DNA of 64,000 nucleotides from Larix kaempferi (Eukaryota; Streptophyta; Pinopsida; Pinales; Pinaceae): positions 8,814,001 to 8,878,000 of the forward strand of contig BSBM01000007.1 of NCBI GenBank assembly GCA_027924585.1, in the 5' to 3' direction. Both the position numbers and the translations under genes were made by a program. The notes below the pieces were generated by a model that was not told the origin of the DNA, did no database searches, and worked only from the letters and a program-made list of their open reading frames with translations. Below, one piece after another: positions 1 through 11,529 of the stretch; the stretch's first letter is position 1; each line of letters starts with the position of its first letter.

Positions 1-307
1 GCATCATCATCGACATCGTCAATAGCATCATCATCGTCATCGTCATCGTCATCACCATGATGATCATCATCATCTGAATCATCATCATCATCATCATCAA
101 CATCGTCAATATCATCATCATCGTCATCGTCATCTTCATCATCATCATCATCATCAACATCGTCATCTTTATCATCATCATCCTCATCATCTTCCTCATT
201 ATCATTGTCTTCATCATCACCATCATCATCATTGTCTTCTTCATCATCTTCATCATCCTCATCATCGCCATCATCATCATCATCACCATGATCATCATCA
301 TCATCTT

Positions 308-345
<38 letters not shown>

Positions 346-480
346 ACATCATCAATATCATCATCATCGTCACCGCCATCGTCATCGTCATCGTCATTGT
401 CATCGTCATCATCATCTCCATCATCAACATCGTCATCTTTATGAACATGATTATGGATTAAATATGGATCAACAATACAA
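1..480. repeat. ATC/CAT-rich compound microsatellite
   Basis: Almost pure trinucleotide repeat of the ATC/CAT/GTC type with variant triplets (cgtcat, catcaacatcgtc). It starts before the window. The minus-strand reading frame through it is a poly-Asp run and is a repeat artefact. Similar ATC arrays lie in the 3' untranslated parts of copia elements A (about 3930-4270) and F (about 57150-57575), so this may be the tail of another such element, but no LTR or pol remnant is visible beside it. Confidence 0.9.
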
Positions 481-1014
481 ATATGGATCATAATTACTAC
501 AGCTTAATTACTATTATTCAAGGCTGAATTAATATTACTATTAAAATATTGGGTTTAGAAGTAATATTTTAAATAAATCCATAAAAAAAATTATTTTATT
601 TAAATCCACTTTTATCGTATGTTTGATTTTATTTTGTGTTTAGAAGTTTATTGTATTATTGTTTACTAGAATTTTATAATCAATTTGATAACATTACTTT
701 AGAATATAATTTCAATAAACAATTGTATAATAAAACTTTGATAATTGCAAAAATATTAATTTTTAATTTTAAATATTATGAGTATTTTAGACATGTTTGA
801 TTTTCCTCGTCGCCTCTTTATTCTTTATGCGTCAAGAATAAGCACAATGCATCACTTTACATTGTTTTTTTTTTCTTTTCAAGAAAGAAACCTCATAGGT
901 AATCCCTTTTTATTATTTATTTTTTAATTTTTTCTTCATGTCATATTGATTGCAACATATTAGGATTTACTATTTCAAAAGGTTTTCTCATCATCAATCT
1001 TAATCCCTTTTGAA
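481..1014. other. AT-rich spacer, nothing recognised
   Basis: Very AT-rich DNA with homopolymer runs and no reading frame, LTR end or RNA gene that I can support. Confidence 0.6.
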
Positions 1015-1164
1015 TTACAATTTGTTAAAATGAGACCAACCCTCCCTTTTTTGAGCTTGTGTTTACCATGGCTTGTAAATTTTGATCTATTACAATTTGT
1101 CTAAATGGGACCAACCTTCCCTTTTTTGAGCTTGTGTTTACCATTCCTTGTAAATTTTGATCTC
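1015..1164. repeat. 75-bp direct tandem duplication
   Basis: Two adjacent copies of a 75-bp unit beginning ttacaatttg at 1015 and 1090. Both share the cttttttgagcttgtgttta segment and a tgtaaattttgatct end, with a few substitutions. Non-coding. Confidence 0.85.
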
Positions 1165-2300
1165 ATGTTGTATTACGTTGCTAGTTTGATGAATTCTTGT
1201 AGATGATGCTTGAATAACTAGTAGATGATGCATGTATAACAGGAAGTTCATGGTAGACAACGGGTAACATATAACTTGTTCGTGGCACTTAAATTGTGAC
1301 CTATCGGTGTTCATCGATCACAAGTTAAGTGGTTGTGATAGTTTTATCTATATGATGTCTTGAAAACTTGTACACTCACAATATATCACTAACATAGTAT
1401 AATTGCTTAAGATCCCTCATTGCACCTTAAAATAGATGCACACTATAACTGTAAAAGTTTTACCCTATGACACACCACACATATCATCTTCTTTAAAGCT
1501 TTAAAACCACACACTACTTCCACATTGCACAATTGTTGATGAATACAAAATTTCAAACCTTGGTGCCCCCAACTGACAAATTTGTCACTACCATCTATCA
1601 TACTAAGCCTACCTCACCTCGTTGTCAATTAAGCATGTTTTACCATCTTCTTTTAATTACATCTCAACATTGTAATGACTTGTATTCATATTCGTATGAC
1701 TTGTAATGAATTGTACTTGTATTCGTATTCATTTTCATCATCATCCATGGAATTGTCATCATCATCGTCATCATCCATGGAATTGTCATCATCATCGTCA
1801 TCATCATTAATACTTTAAACAATGTATTGTAATGGAACATCATTGACATGATGGAATCCCTATGGTTGGTGGAATTTTATCCCTTACTATTATTACAAAC
1901 CTTGTAGGTATTTTAAAGAACACACATAATCATCCCCTCCTAAAATTCCCATTTTGGAAAATATGCATTGTAAGGCTCTAACAACCCAAAAATTCCTAAG
2001 AAACTATATATTCCTTATCATCATCATATTTTGAAAGTGTAAAAAGGGGTTAGGTCACTAGCAAGGGAAAACCTCTAAGAATAGAAAAATTATGTAAACC
2101 TTTCACTAATCATAACAAATACCTTTTGACTAGTGAATTGGTTATGTACAGCTCCAAATTAGCACACTATATATTAATGACCTCTATATTCATGTGAGAT
2201 TACCATCGATAATAGACAAAGATGAAGAGGGAGATCACTATCCGAAATCAAGACAAAGACCAGTCCAACACTAGCATATCCAATATTTCATTCTGTGAAA
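1165..2300. other. AT-rich spacer with a short ATC duplication
   Basis: No gene recognised. At 1736-1806 a unit of about 33 bp containing ccatggaattg followed by ATC/GTC triplets is present twice and continues as a short ATC run. The small minus-strand reading frame here is created by these repeats. Confidence 0.6.
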
Positions 2301-2530
2301 AAGATATAGACCGTGTTCATGTGACCAGCTACCGAACCAATATGGCCAATACTGATATTGAGTAGCAATTTTTTAATTTGGGCATGAGTAGAGAGCGAGT
2401 TGGCTGGAATTTCTTGTTTATTCCAATAGTGAGATCGCGTTAATGTGAATAGCTACAAGACCAATACCAAGACTAAGATTGAGTAGCGCATTTTTTATTT
2501 GGGGGCGAGTAGAGAGCGAGTAGGGAATTT
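2301..2530. repeat. Imperfect tandem duplication of about 120 bp
   Basis: A unit running from a gacc/gagatc..gtt..atgtga start to the motif gagtagagagcgagt occurs at about 2309-2401 and again at about 2432-2521. Degenerate partial echoes of its gattgagtagca..catttggg core recur near 2649 and 2796, so the array was probably longer. Non-coding; origin unknown. Confidence 0.7.
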
Positions 2531-3110
2531 CTCATTCAGCTGCAAGCAGAGGAGGAGCACAATGACCAAGGTTTGTTGCTTCTGAACTAGCAAATCCTTG
2601 TTATTCATTCATTTGCATTTGATGTTTTAATAAATTCAATTAGCTATGGATTGAGTAGCACATTTTTCATTTGGGCATGAAACAATGTCTTGCAGAGCAC
2701 AAACATGCCCTATAGGGCCAAACCCTTTTCCGTTTATCCAATGTGTGGGCATGTCGGAACAACTGTAGGGACGCAGACTACCCATGACCTATGGAGCTCT
2801 CACCGAGTAGAACATTTCTCATTTAGGTGATAGCAGGGTAGTAGTTATTGGTTTGATAGTAAGGAAAACAAAAATTTCATTGGAAACACAATAAACGAAT
2901 TTAGTGAGAGCTATATGCTAGCATTTTGACCAAAATAAGAAAGAATAATCACATAACTAAAAATATGTACATTGATATCAACCATGTGAGACTATGATTT
3001 ACAGCCTTATAACCCAATTTGGGGATAGAAATTTTGAATGGAGATGCTCAGTCTATTATTACCAACGTTTACAGAGAATTACAATGTATCATGGCCCTCT
3101 AGGTTTTTTT
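2531..3110. other. Spacer left of copia element A
   Basis: Contains partial echoes of the preceding duplication and otherwise nothing recognised. It ends in a T run that abuts the LTR of element A. Confidence 0.5.
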
Positions 3111-3716
3111 TGTTAAGATTTAATATGCTAAGACATAAAATATCAGCATTACATTCCATTTCACAATAATAGCATATATAGGATCACTAAAGAAACAACA
3201 AGCACAACATAAATACAAGAGACAAAGATTTATCCTGGGAAACCCTCATGGGGTAGAAAACCCAACAAAGCTTCCTCAATATAGATGACCAACAATATAC
3301 AAATATGCAAACCAAAGACATGATCTCCTCCTCCTCCATAGCAGACCTCTCTCTCATGAGTGCGCTACATTTCAAGTGAGGGAAGTGTGTCAAATGAGGA
3401 GCTCACCTCCTCTATTTATACACATCTCCGACTTGTACAATATATTAACTAGGTTGGCCTGAACTTTACCATTGGGTTAAACACCCCACTACAACTGACT
3501 GGGCCGACCCCTCTAGGGTGGTCTAATAACTCTTTGAACCACATAACACATACAGGGCCGAACCCCACTAGGGAAGTCTAATAACCCAAGTTACCACATT
3601 TCTACGGAGGAATAAACATCTCTGGATATACAATAAGATCTCCATGAAGGAATGAAACATCTCTGGAATAATAAAGTACAAATATAATATTCTTTGAAGT
3701 TACAATATTTCAACAC
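3111..3716 (-). repeat. 3' LTR of copia A
   Basis: Begins tgttaagatttaatatgc and ends caatatttcaaca on the plus strand. It carries a minus-strand TATAAATAG box (complement at 3412-3420). The segment tgggaaaccctcatggggta is shared with the LTR of element F, which places the two in related families. Confidence 0.92.
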
Positions 3717-3730
3717 TCCCCCTTAACGAG
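3717..3730 (-). other. Polypurine tract of copia A
   Basis: The plus strand reads ctcccccttaac, so the minus strand reads gttaagggggag directly before the 3' LTR. This is the expected position for the second-strand primer. Element F has the same tract at 57027-57038. Confidence 0.85.
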
Positions 3731-3929
3731 AAGGATATTATAACAGCATCTGCACGAGAAAAGAGTCATCATCATCATACATGATACATCTATAAATCAT
3801 TGGAAGATTTCTCAACATCATCAGTAACTCAAGCAGTTACTAGAACATCTTCAATATTGGAGCATCAACATCTTCAGTACTGAGTCTTTATCTTTTGTAG
3901 CACTCAAACAACTATAGCAACATCAACAT

Positions 3930-5260
3930 CTAGATCCTCACGATCATTAGCATCGTCATCACATGATCATCAACATCGTCATCACACGATCATTAGCATC
4001 GTCATCACATGATCATCAGCATCGTCATCACACGATCATCGACATCGTCATCATATGATCATCAACATCGTCATCTAGACCATCACGATCAGCAGCATCG
4101 TCATCTAGATCATCAGTATTAGTATCCACACCAATACAAGTATACACATCATCAATACAAGTATCCTCATCAATACAAGTATACATATCATCAATACAAG
4201 TATCCTCATCAATAGAAGTATACATACAAGTATCCTCATCAATACATATCATCAATATCAATACAATTATCCTCATCAGTCAAGTATACACAATAGCAGC
4301 ATACTCTGCAATACACATGATCCTTCCTTTCGGAATTACGGGATCAATCTTATCACAATCATGTTTAAGACTATCCTTCCTTTCGGAATTACGGGATCAA
4401 TCTTATCACAATCATGTTTAAGACTATCCTTCCTTTCGGAATTACGGGATTTACGGTCTAAGGATGATTAATCAACACCATTCATTTAGGACTATGTCCA
4501 AGGATGATTTAATCCACACCATTCATTTAGAACTATGTCCAAGGATGATTTAATCCCCACCGTACATTTAGGACTATATCCAAGGATGACTTAATCCCCA
4601 CCGTACATTTAGGACTATGTCCAAGGATGACTTAATCCCCACAGTACATTTAGGATTATGTCCAAGGATGACTTACTCCCCACCGTACATTTAGGACTAT
4701 GTCCAAGGATGAATTAATCCACACCGTACATTTAGGACTATGTCCAAGGATGACTTAATCCCCACTGTACATTTAGGACTATGTCCAAGGATGACTTAAT
4801 CCCCACCGTACATTTAGGACTATGTCCAAGTATGACTTAATCCCCACTGTACATTTAGGACTATGTCCAAGGATGACTTAATCCCCACCGTACATTTAGG
4901 ACTATGTCCAAGGATGACTTAATCCCCACCGTACATTTAGGACTATGTCCAAGGATGACTTAATCCTCACCATACATTTAGGACTATGTCCAAGGATGAC
5001 TTAATTCTCACATGTCCATCAAGGACTTAATTCTCGAAGACCATACGTCTACGGATCAATTCAAGGGACTGAAGTTCGGGGATGATACAATCCGCACTTG
5101 TCCACTAAGGACTTCATTCTTGGAGACCATACATCTACAGATCAATTCAAGGGACCAAAGTCCGGGGACGATACAATCCCCCTTTTTTCTCGGAGACATA
5201 TGTCTACGGATCCTTTTAGAACATGTGTTCAAGTATGATGCAATCCCCTCGTCAACTTAG
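3930..5260 (-). repeat. 3' untranslated arrays of copia A (ATC, 53-bp, 41-bp units)
   Basis: Three successive tandem arrays lie between pol and the 3' LTR. An ATC/cgatcatc-rich block runs about 3930-4290. A 53-bp unit (tccttcctttcggaattacg) starts at 4321, 4374 and 4427. A 41-bp unit containing ggactatgtccaaggatga is repeated about 13 times at about 4454-5010. Related degenerate blocks with aaggac and ctacggatcaattcaa continue to about 5260 and have counterparts in element F at 58470-58700. The short reading frames here are repeat artefacts. Confidence 0.9.
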
Positions 5261-5394
5261 ACCTTGTCTAAGGACCATCCACCAACCTCTCTGTTGGCAT
5301 CACCAATATAGGTATCCATATCATCGACCTCACTGTCAATGTAGGAAATCTCATCATAATTGACCACATCACTCCCCCTCTCGAGGAGGGTCCT

Positions 5395-6170
5395 ACCAAG
5401 CTTGTCTCAGAAAATACTCAAACTTTACTTGAGGTAGAGGCTTTGTTAGTACATTGGTAACTTGTTCACTTGAGGTAGAGGTTTGGTTAGTACATTGGAA
5501 ACTTGTTACAAATTAGAACTTTATAGTTCCTTTCTGTGCCATATCATGGAACACTGGATTCTTTGCCATATTGATACAACTCTGTTTGTCACATAGGATC
5601 ACAGTTGGGTCTATCTCTAAGTCAAACAATCCAGAAGCCATACTGCTTCACAACTAACAGAGAAACTAGCCATATATTCTGCTTGTGTTGAGAGCCACAC
5701 TAGACTGCTTACAGCTAAACCACGAGATCATGGCTGATCCCAGACAATAACATCCTCTCAAAGTATTCTTCCTATCTGATACGCTTTCTGCCCAATCAAC
5801 ATCTGTGTAGCCATCTGAAGTCATGATCTCCAAGATAGCATAGATCAAAGTCTATCGTATCCTTTAGGTAGCTCATCACATGCTTTGCAACTATCAAGTG
5901 AACACATCTAGTTTCCAATAGATACTGACTCAAGGTGTTCATAGCAAAGCATATATCTGAACTAGTATTTGTTAGATACATCAAAGACCCAATAATTTGT
6001 CTGTACAGAGTTATATACACTAACTCTGATGAGTCATTCGCTAACAGCTTCACGTTGGAATCCATGAGAGTGGCAATTCCAACATATCAAGTCCTTTTAA
6101 TATTTCTCGGCATACTTTCCCTGGTTGAGAAAGATTCCTTCTGAGCCTTTCCATAATTCCAAACCTAGGA
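5395..6170 (-). pseudogene. Reverse transcriptase/RNase H remnant of copia A
   Basis: Minus-strand translation matches the end of copia reverse transcriptase and the RNase H domain. Visible blocks are LLANDSSELV and RQIIGSLMYLTNT followed by NTLSQYL and KHVMSYLKDT, then a WAESVSDRKNT segment and a late WFSCKQSSVALNT block. They are spread over at least two frames, so frameshifts are present. The YVDD catalytic block and everything upstream are missing. In an intact element these domains copy the RNA genome and remove the RNA strand; this copy cannot. Confidence 0.85.
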
Positions 6171-9070
6171 AGTAATGCATCAATTTGAGATCTTTCATTT
6201 TCATTTCTGCAGCCATCTATCTGTTCCATCTCTCGTCAGATGGGTCTACTGATATGAGCCTCAACATCATTCAAACTTTGTGGTTAGTTCCTTCTTGCAT
6301 CCATGTCATCTGTGTATAGAAACCATATTCAACCTTGTAGCAAAGGTTGAGATCCACATCACCCATGGTGATCACTATCGATCTTGGGTACCCAAATAGA
6401 GTTTTCTTCAATTACATTATTAAGATAATGGTCTTATCTAGCCACTTGGAGAAAACATCTAATCATGATTCTCTTCCTCTTTCTAAGAGAATCTTCTAGC
6501 CACGAGCCTTCTATAGTTTGTTTGATTTGTAAATCCTTTTGTTGAACATCCATCGCTTTTTCAGTGTTCATCATTCGTCATGATCTTTCCTACAAATCAA
6601 AATTAAGTACATGATTAGTAATACTTCATAATCATCAAATCATATTGATATGATAACCTATTATGCATACAGATATCATTTACATAGTTATGCAACTATC
6701 TTGACCAATACTTTGGCACAACACTTTTCCATATCATGTATGCATACAGTGGCTATCTAGATGCCTTCCATCTCTACCAGAACATACTATCGAGAGTGTG
6801 CACATCTCTCAGCATGTCAGCAAAGAGGCTTAATTCTAGACAAGCAACAATGGAATGTTTGTCCAATTTACCAATCATATGCATATTAGTAGTATACTGT
6901 TCAATGCTATATGAATGTTTACACTGAGCATGATATATTCTAGGAATACAAATATGTATACAACTATTACAAGCAATATCATTTACTATTTAAAATAACA
7001 ACTCAAATACTTATCTTTTATGTTTGTGTGGTTGTCTCTCGCTTGATCTTCTATATGTCTTTTGAACTTCTATTCATTATGTACCATTGTGCATGCTCAA
7101 GTGTGCACAAGTGTCATCCTCATGATCTCATACACAAACGTACATTCATTAGTATATTCTCAATATTATCAAAATATTATAATTCTAAATAATCTTGAAT
7201 ATGTATAGTCATGATCATAGATAATAAACATTAGTATTCAAGGTTTCGGAAAAGTCTTCTTTTACTCATGCATATTCTTGGTTCATCATAGGACTCTTCT
7301 GGCTAGTTAAATCATCAATCAATATAAGAGACATAATATGCATAAACCCTTGATTACTAGCTTTATGAATAAGCATAACCAATCATACCAAGTATACTTA
7401 TATAAGGGATCCTAACACAAGGTAAGATTCTAACTTGACATAGGAAAACATACCTGGATTAGTATACCTGCTTAGTTATGTCTAACATACCTAAACAATA
7501 TCTTCTTTGTTCTCTTTAATGATTTAGAGATCCTATGCTAGAACCTGCATATCTCGTAGGTTAAGCATAATATAACAAAGTCATACATACCTCGTAAGTA
7601 GAACAAAGATTATGGATGAGTCTTTGTCTTCATGTTATCATGGTCATGGAACTTGATTTGTCTTCCGTGATGTACCTGTATCTTGTTAGCAGACAACATC
7701 AACCTTATACAACACCACATTGCATTAGTACAATCATATAGCCCTAATCAATGAATGTATTCTATCATTCACATGCATTCATACTGTTACTAGAGTGATA
7801 AGACAATTCTAACATTAATCAAGATTGTACTAACATACCTGAACCTCCTTAAGTCATACCTGTCGAGACTTCTTGTAGTCTTCTTATGTAAGGCCTTAGC
7901 CTCAACTCCCCCTGAAACTTGATCTGGAGTTTGATTAGGGTTTGCTAGAGAAACCCTAAAAATTCAATCTTTGACTTTCACACTTCTGAATGGATGGAAG
8001 GATGTGTCTTGGTGAGCTGATCAAACTAGCATACTTCAATTTTGAAATCTCCAAAGTTTGACCCCTCAAAATTGCCTTCGAAACTTCTGGATCTTCTGGA
8101 CAGGATACCGAACTAGATTTTGATGAAGCCCACCCTTCTTCCCAATTCAAAAGGTTCGATCCAAGGCTCTAAACTCTTATTTTTCTAAGGAGCTTCCAGC
8201 CGTGGTCACAGACTTAAAAAATTCCAACTTTTGCTGAAGCCCTAATTTTCCATCTTTCCAATCAAAATCCTGAACTGGGGTTTGATCAAACCCAGTTTTC
8301 TACCCAACCAAAAAATTCGATCTTGGTCTCTAAATTTCGATTTTCCTGAGTAGCATTCAACCTTGGACTCTGATTCCAAAAATTCTAACTTTCTCCAAAA
8401 CCCTAAATTCCGAAAGCCATGAATGAAGGTGCTCCAAAAATAATTCTGTTTTGACAGAAAAATGTACCTCATTATTTCTACTGTAACTCCAAACTTTTCA
8501 ACCCACAGGGTCTGAAAACATTTTCTATGGTATCCTGACCTGTCATCTTTCCATCTCGACAGGTCTGACCTCAATTGGATTTTCGGAGAGATATTTATGC
8601 CAAGTGTTGCAACGTGACCTGTTTATGGGATAAAACAGGAGAGAAAAATTGTATGGCGTTCCACGTGTCACTGGTTCCACTTCAGACTCTAAAAACATTT
8701 ATTGAGATAATACAGTCTGTGTTCTACGTGTCACATTTTACGAAATTTCATTTGGAGCTTCCTAGCCCAAGTTATGACCTTTTTTCCTAGGTCTCCTGAT
8801 TTTGACTGAGATCTGGAAGAGGCACAAAACCTAACTTGTACTAATCATAACTCACAATGTACAACGAATCTGAGGGTTTCCTTTGGACATAGGGTACCTG
8901 GGGATGTTATCTACGACCTGTAAAGGTTTTAGATCCTAAACCTTTGCCAAAATTGATTTATAGCGAAAGTTTCACGATGACTGGGTTTTGCTATACAAAA
9001 CCCAAACCTTGAAATTGTCGCAAGTGAAGCAAATGTCGTAAGTGCCATACATTTCCTTCCTTCAGGTTAG
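6171..9070 (-). other. Unrecognised interior and leader of copia A
   Basis: Where gag, integrase and most of reverse transcriptase would be expected there is AT-rich sequence with no supportable reading frame. From about 7900 to 9070 it looks like the untranslated leader: the motif acccaaccaaaaaattcgat at about 8303 is identical to one found in the leader of element F (63430), and degenerate ccctaaa/ttccaact blocks recur roughly every 190 bp. Confidence 0.6.
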
Positions 9071-9081
9071 CTATGATACCA
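9071..9081 (-). other. Primer binding site of copia A (initiator Met-tRNA)
   Basis: Directly inside the right LTR the minus strand reads tggtatcatagc, one base away from the usual plant copia site tggtatcagagc. This fixes the element's orientation as minus. Confidence 0.85.
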
Positions 9082-9685
9082 TGTTAAGATTTAATATGCT
9101 AAGACATAAAATATCAGCATTACATTCCATTTCACAATAATAGCATATACAGGATCACTAAAGAAATAACAAGCACAACATAAATACAAGAGACACATAT
9201 TTATCCTGGGAAACCCTCATGGGGTAGAAAACCTAGCAAAGCTTCCTCAATATAGATGACCAACAATATACAAAGATGCAAACCAAAGAAATGATCTCCT
9301 CCTCCTCCATAGCAGACCTCTCTCTCACAAGTGCGCTACATTTCAAGTGAGGGAAGTGTGTCAAATGAGGAGCTCACCTCCTCTATTTATACACATCTCC
9401 GACTTGTACAATATATTAACTACGCCGGCCCAAACTTTACCATTGGGTTAAACACCCCACTACAATTGAATGGGCCGACCCCTCTAGGGTGGTCTAACAA
9501 CCTTTTGACCCACATAACACATACAGGGCCGACCCCCACTAGGGAAGTCTAGTAACCCAAGTTACCACATTCCGACGGAGGAATAAACATCTCCGGATAT
9601 ACAATAAGATCTCCATGGAGGAATGAAACATATCCGGAATAATAAAGTACAAATATAATATTCTTTGAGGTTTCAATATTTCAAC
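9082..9685 (-). repeat. 5' LTR of copia A
   Basis: Second copy of the 3111-3716 repeat, about 95% identical by eye, with the minus-strand TATAAATAG box at 9383-9391. As the 5' LTR it would drive the element's transcript leftwards. Confidence 0.92.
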
Positions 9686-10962
9686 ATTTTGCAATCTAAT
9701 CTACAGGAAATTTTTAGGTTTTTTACAGCGTATCCAAGTTGGGTGTGTGACCAAGATGTTAATAGTCACCCTCACCTCTTTGTCATTTGCCATGCAAGCT
9801 ATTATGCTTCTTATCCCCGTTGATTATTTTTTACTTTCACTTAATTTCTATGCCATTCAAATTTGTCTCGAATCATTTTTGGGTGCAACCTTCCCATTGG
9901 GAAGCTTTTGGCCTCGAAAATATGATCTATGGAGGAGATTGAAGTACAGAGTCTCCACTTTTTTTTTCCAAGTTCAACATTCCATTAGTCTTATAGTTTA
10001 TCTACTTCTTATTTGCCCCTTTGAGTTACTAGTTTTCTCTTGTTCCATTTCTACCAAATGTGTTCTTCCTCTCCATGTATGTGCTTTGATGAGGTAGGCC
10101 TTATCACATTTAATCAAGAAAAATTTGTTATTTTTATTGTAGAAGGTTGAAACCCTTTTCCCCATAAGTATGGGTGTCCAAACATCACCTCAAACGCATA
10201 AAGTCATGTAACTTCATATTCTACTTCATTTTGTATTGACTTTAACTACAAAAAATGTATTCCATGTGTTGGCTTCACTGCCATGTCCTCCTCGCCATAT
10301 CTTGTCATCCAATACCCATATTCTTGAATTAGGGCAGACTTGTAGGTTAGGTTTGTTATTTTTTATTTTTGTTTTTATTTTGTGTTTAACCCATGACTCC
10401 TTCAAAGATCAACCTCATGTCCTAAAGAATAGGGGTGTCCTCCACATCGTCATCCAAGGATGTAGCAAGAGTCCAAGTGCCATCATCTTAAATGGTCGTC
10501 ACATCTTAGGGTTAGCAAGTCATTAAGTGTCATGGGTACCAGTACATAAGGAAGAAATGAAAACTTGCATACCATTGTAGGATTGTGGTCCATGACTAAT
10601 TGATTCCTTTCAGTGCCCAACTTCAGTTCATTCATTCTCATTGATAGGAAATTTTGGTTGTAAATGGTTTGATCATGTATAGCTTCCATTCAACATCTCT
10701 TTGAAGCTTGTAGCATGGATTTCTTATGGTCCTATTTTACAACTTTTCTTAATTTAGAGTTCTAAGATTCACAACATCATGCTAGGGGATACTATCCCTT
10801 AGATGGAGCCAATGTTAACACCAAATTTTCCTTCATAAATTCGAGTGTTACTTTCCAGCATATATTCGTGGAAATTATTTGAGGTGAGCTCAATGTTACG
10901 TTACAGAGTTCACTATTCGACATTGATGGTTTGTAAACATTATAAAAGATGAACTCTACATT
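9686..10962. other. AT-rich spacer between copia A and B
   Basis: Nothing recognised. A plus-strand open frame at 9747-10097 is hydrophobic and AT-driven, has no domain that I recognise and no supporting context, so it is not called as a gene. Confidence 0.5.
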
Positions 10963-10967
10963 GGAGT

Positions 10968-11415
10968 TGTTCAGGTACACAGGGTACTACCAAAGGATCG
11001 AACACCAAGAGCAACCACTTCACATAAACAGATCACAAATCAACACACCGATGTTTTGACGTGGTTTAAACCCTCTTGAGGGAAACACTCCACGGCCCCG
11101 GCCAAATAGCTTCTACTAGACAATTTATTATGCAAAGAAAGAAAGTTACAAATGAGCTTCTCATAATTGATCAATTAAACAATGACCCTCCATGCTCTTT
11201 AAATAGAGATCATCGACCAATCAGGTGTTAAGCCACGGATCAAGGTTAGGTTTGATCTAAGAGAAGTTGAGCCATCAGATCACTCTATGTCGGGAACATA
11301 TTGTGACCATCGGATTAAGTATTTACAAATGCATACTAAAGAAACACACTATCCCTAATGGATATATTACACAAGTTTATCTTAACTAACTCCTAAGTGT
11401 CTAAATATCCTAACA
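10968..11415 (-). repeat. 3' LTR of copia B
   Basis: 448 bp, begins tgttcaggtacacagggtac and ends aatatcctaaca on the plus strand. A TATA-like tatttaaag lies on the minus strand near 11199-11210. It is followed by tccccccttaag, the complement of the purine tract. Confidence 0.95.
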
Positions 11416-11427
11416 TCCCCCCTTAAG
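11416..11427 (-). other. Polypurine tract of copia B
   Basis: The minus strand reads cttaagggggga directly before the 3' LTR, as expected for the plus-strand DNA primer. Confidence 0.85.
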
Positions 11428-11529
11428 AACAACTTGGGATAGGATTGAAGGATTTACAAAAGTGACACTATTAGGAGAAGGAAGGAGGCATTAGAGCCTC
11501 TCCCCCCTTAATGACAAGTTCCTGAACTC

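Larger units (their letters stand above)
3111..9685 (-). mobile_element. Ty1/copia LTR retrotransposon A, internally deleted
   Basis: An element of about 6.6 kb bounded by two direct LTRs (3111-3716 and 9082-9685) that start TG and end CA. It reads on the minus strand: the initiator-Met-tRNA primer site abuts the right LTR and a purine tract abuts the left one. The only coding part I can recognise is a broken reverse transcriptase/RNase H end at about 5395-6170; gag, protease and integrase are not visible. The interior left of pol is a set of tandem arrays. The LTRs differ at roughly 30 of 605 positions by eye (about 5%). The target duplication is unclear: T-rich sequence lies on both sides (ttttt before, ttttg after). 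It belongs to the same lineage as element F, sharing LTR and leader motifs. Confidence 0.9.

Noticed and set aside
306-491. Minus-strand frame rich in Asp
   Set aside because: It is the translation of the ATC microsatellite; no start context or domain.
3106-9690. Target duplication of copia A as ttttt
   Set aside because: Flanks are T-rich and differ at the last base (ttttt and ttttg), so the match may be chance.
9747-10097. 116-residue hydrophobic plus-strand frame
   Set aside because: AT-driven composition, no domain recognised, no splice or element context.
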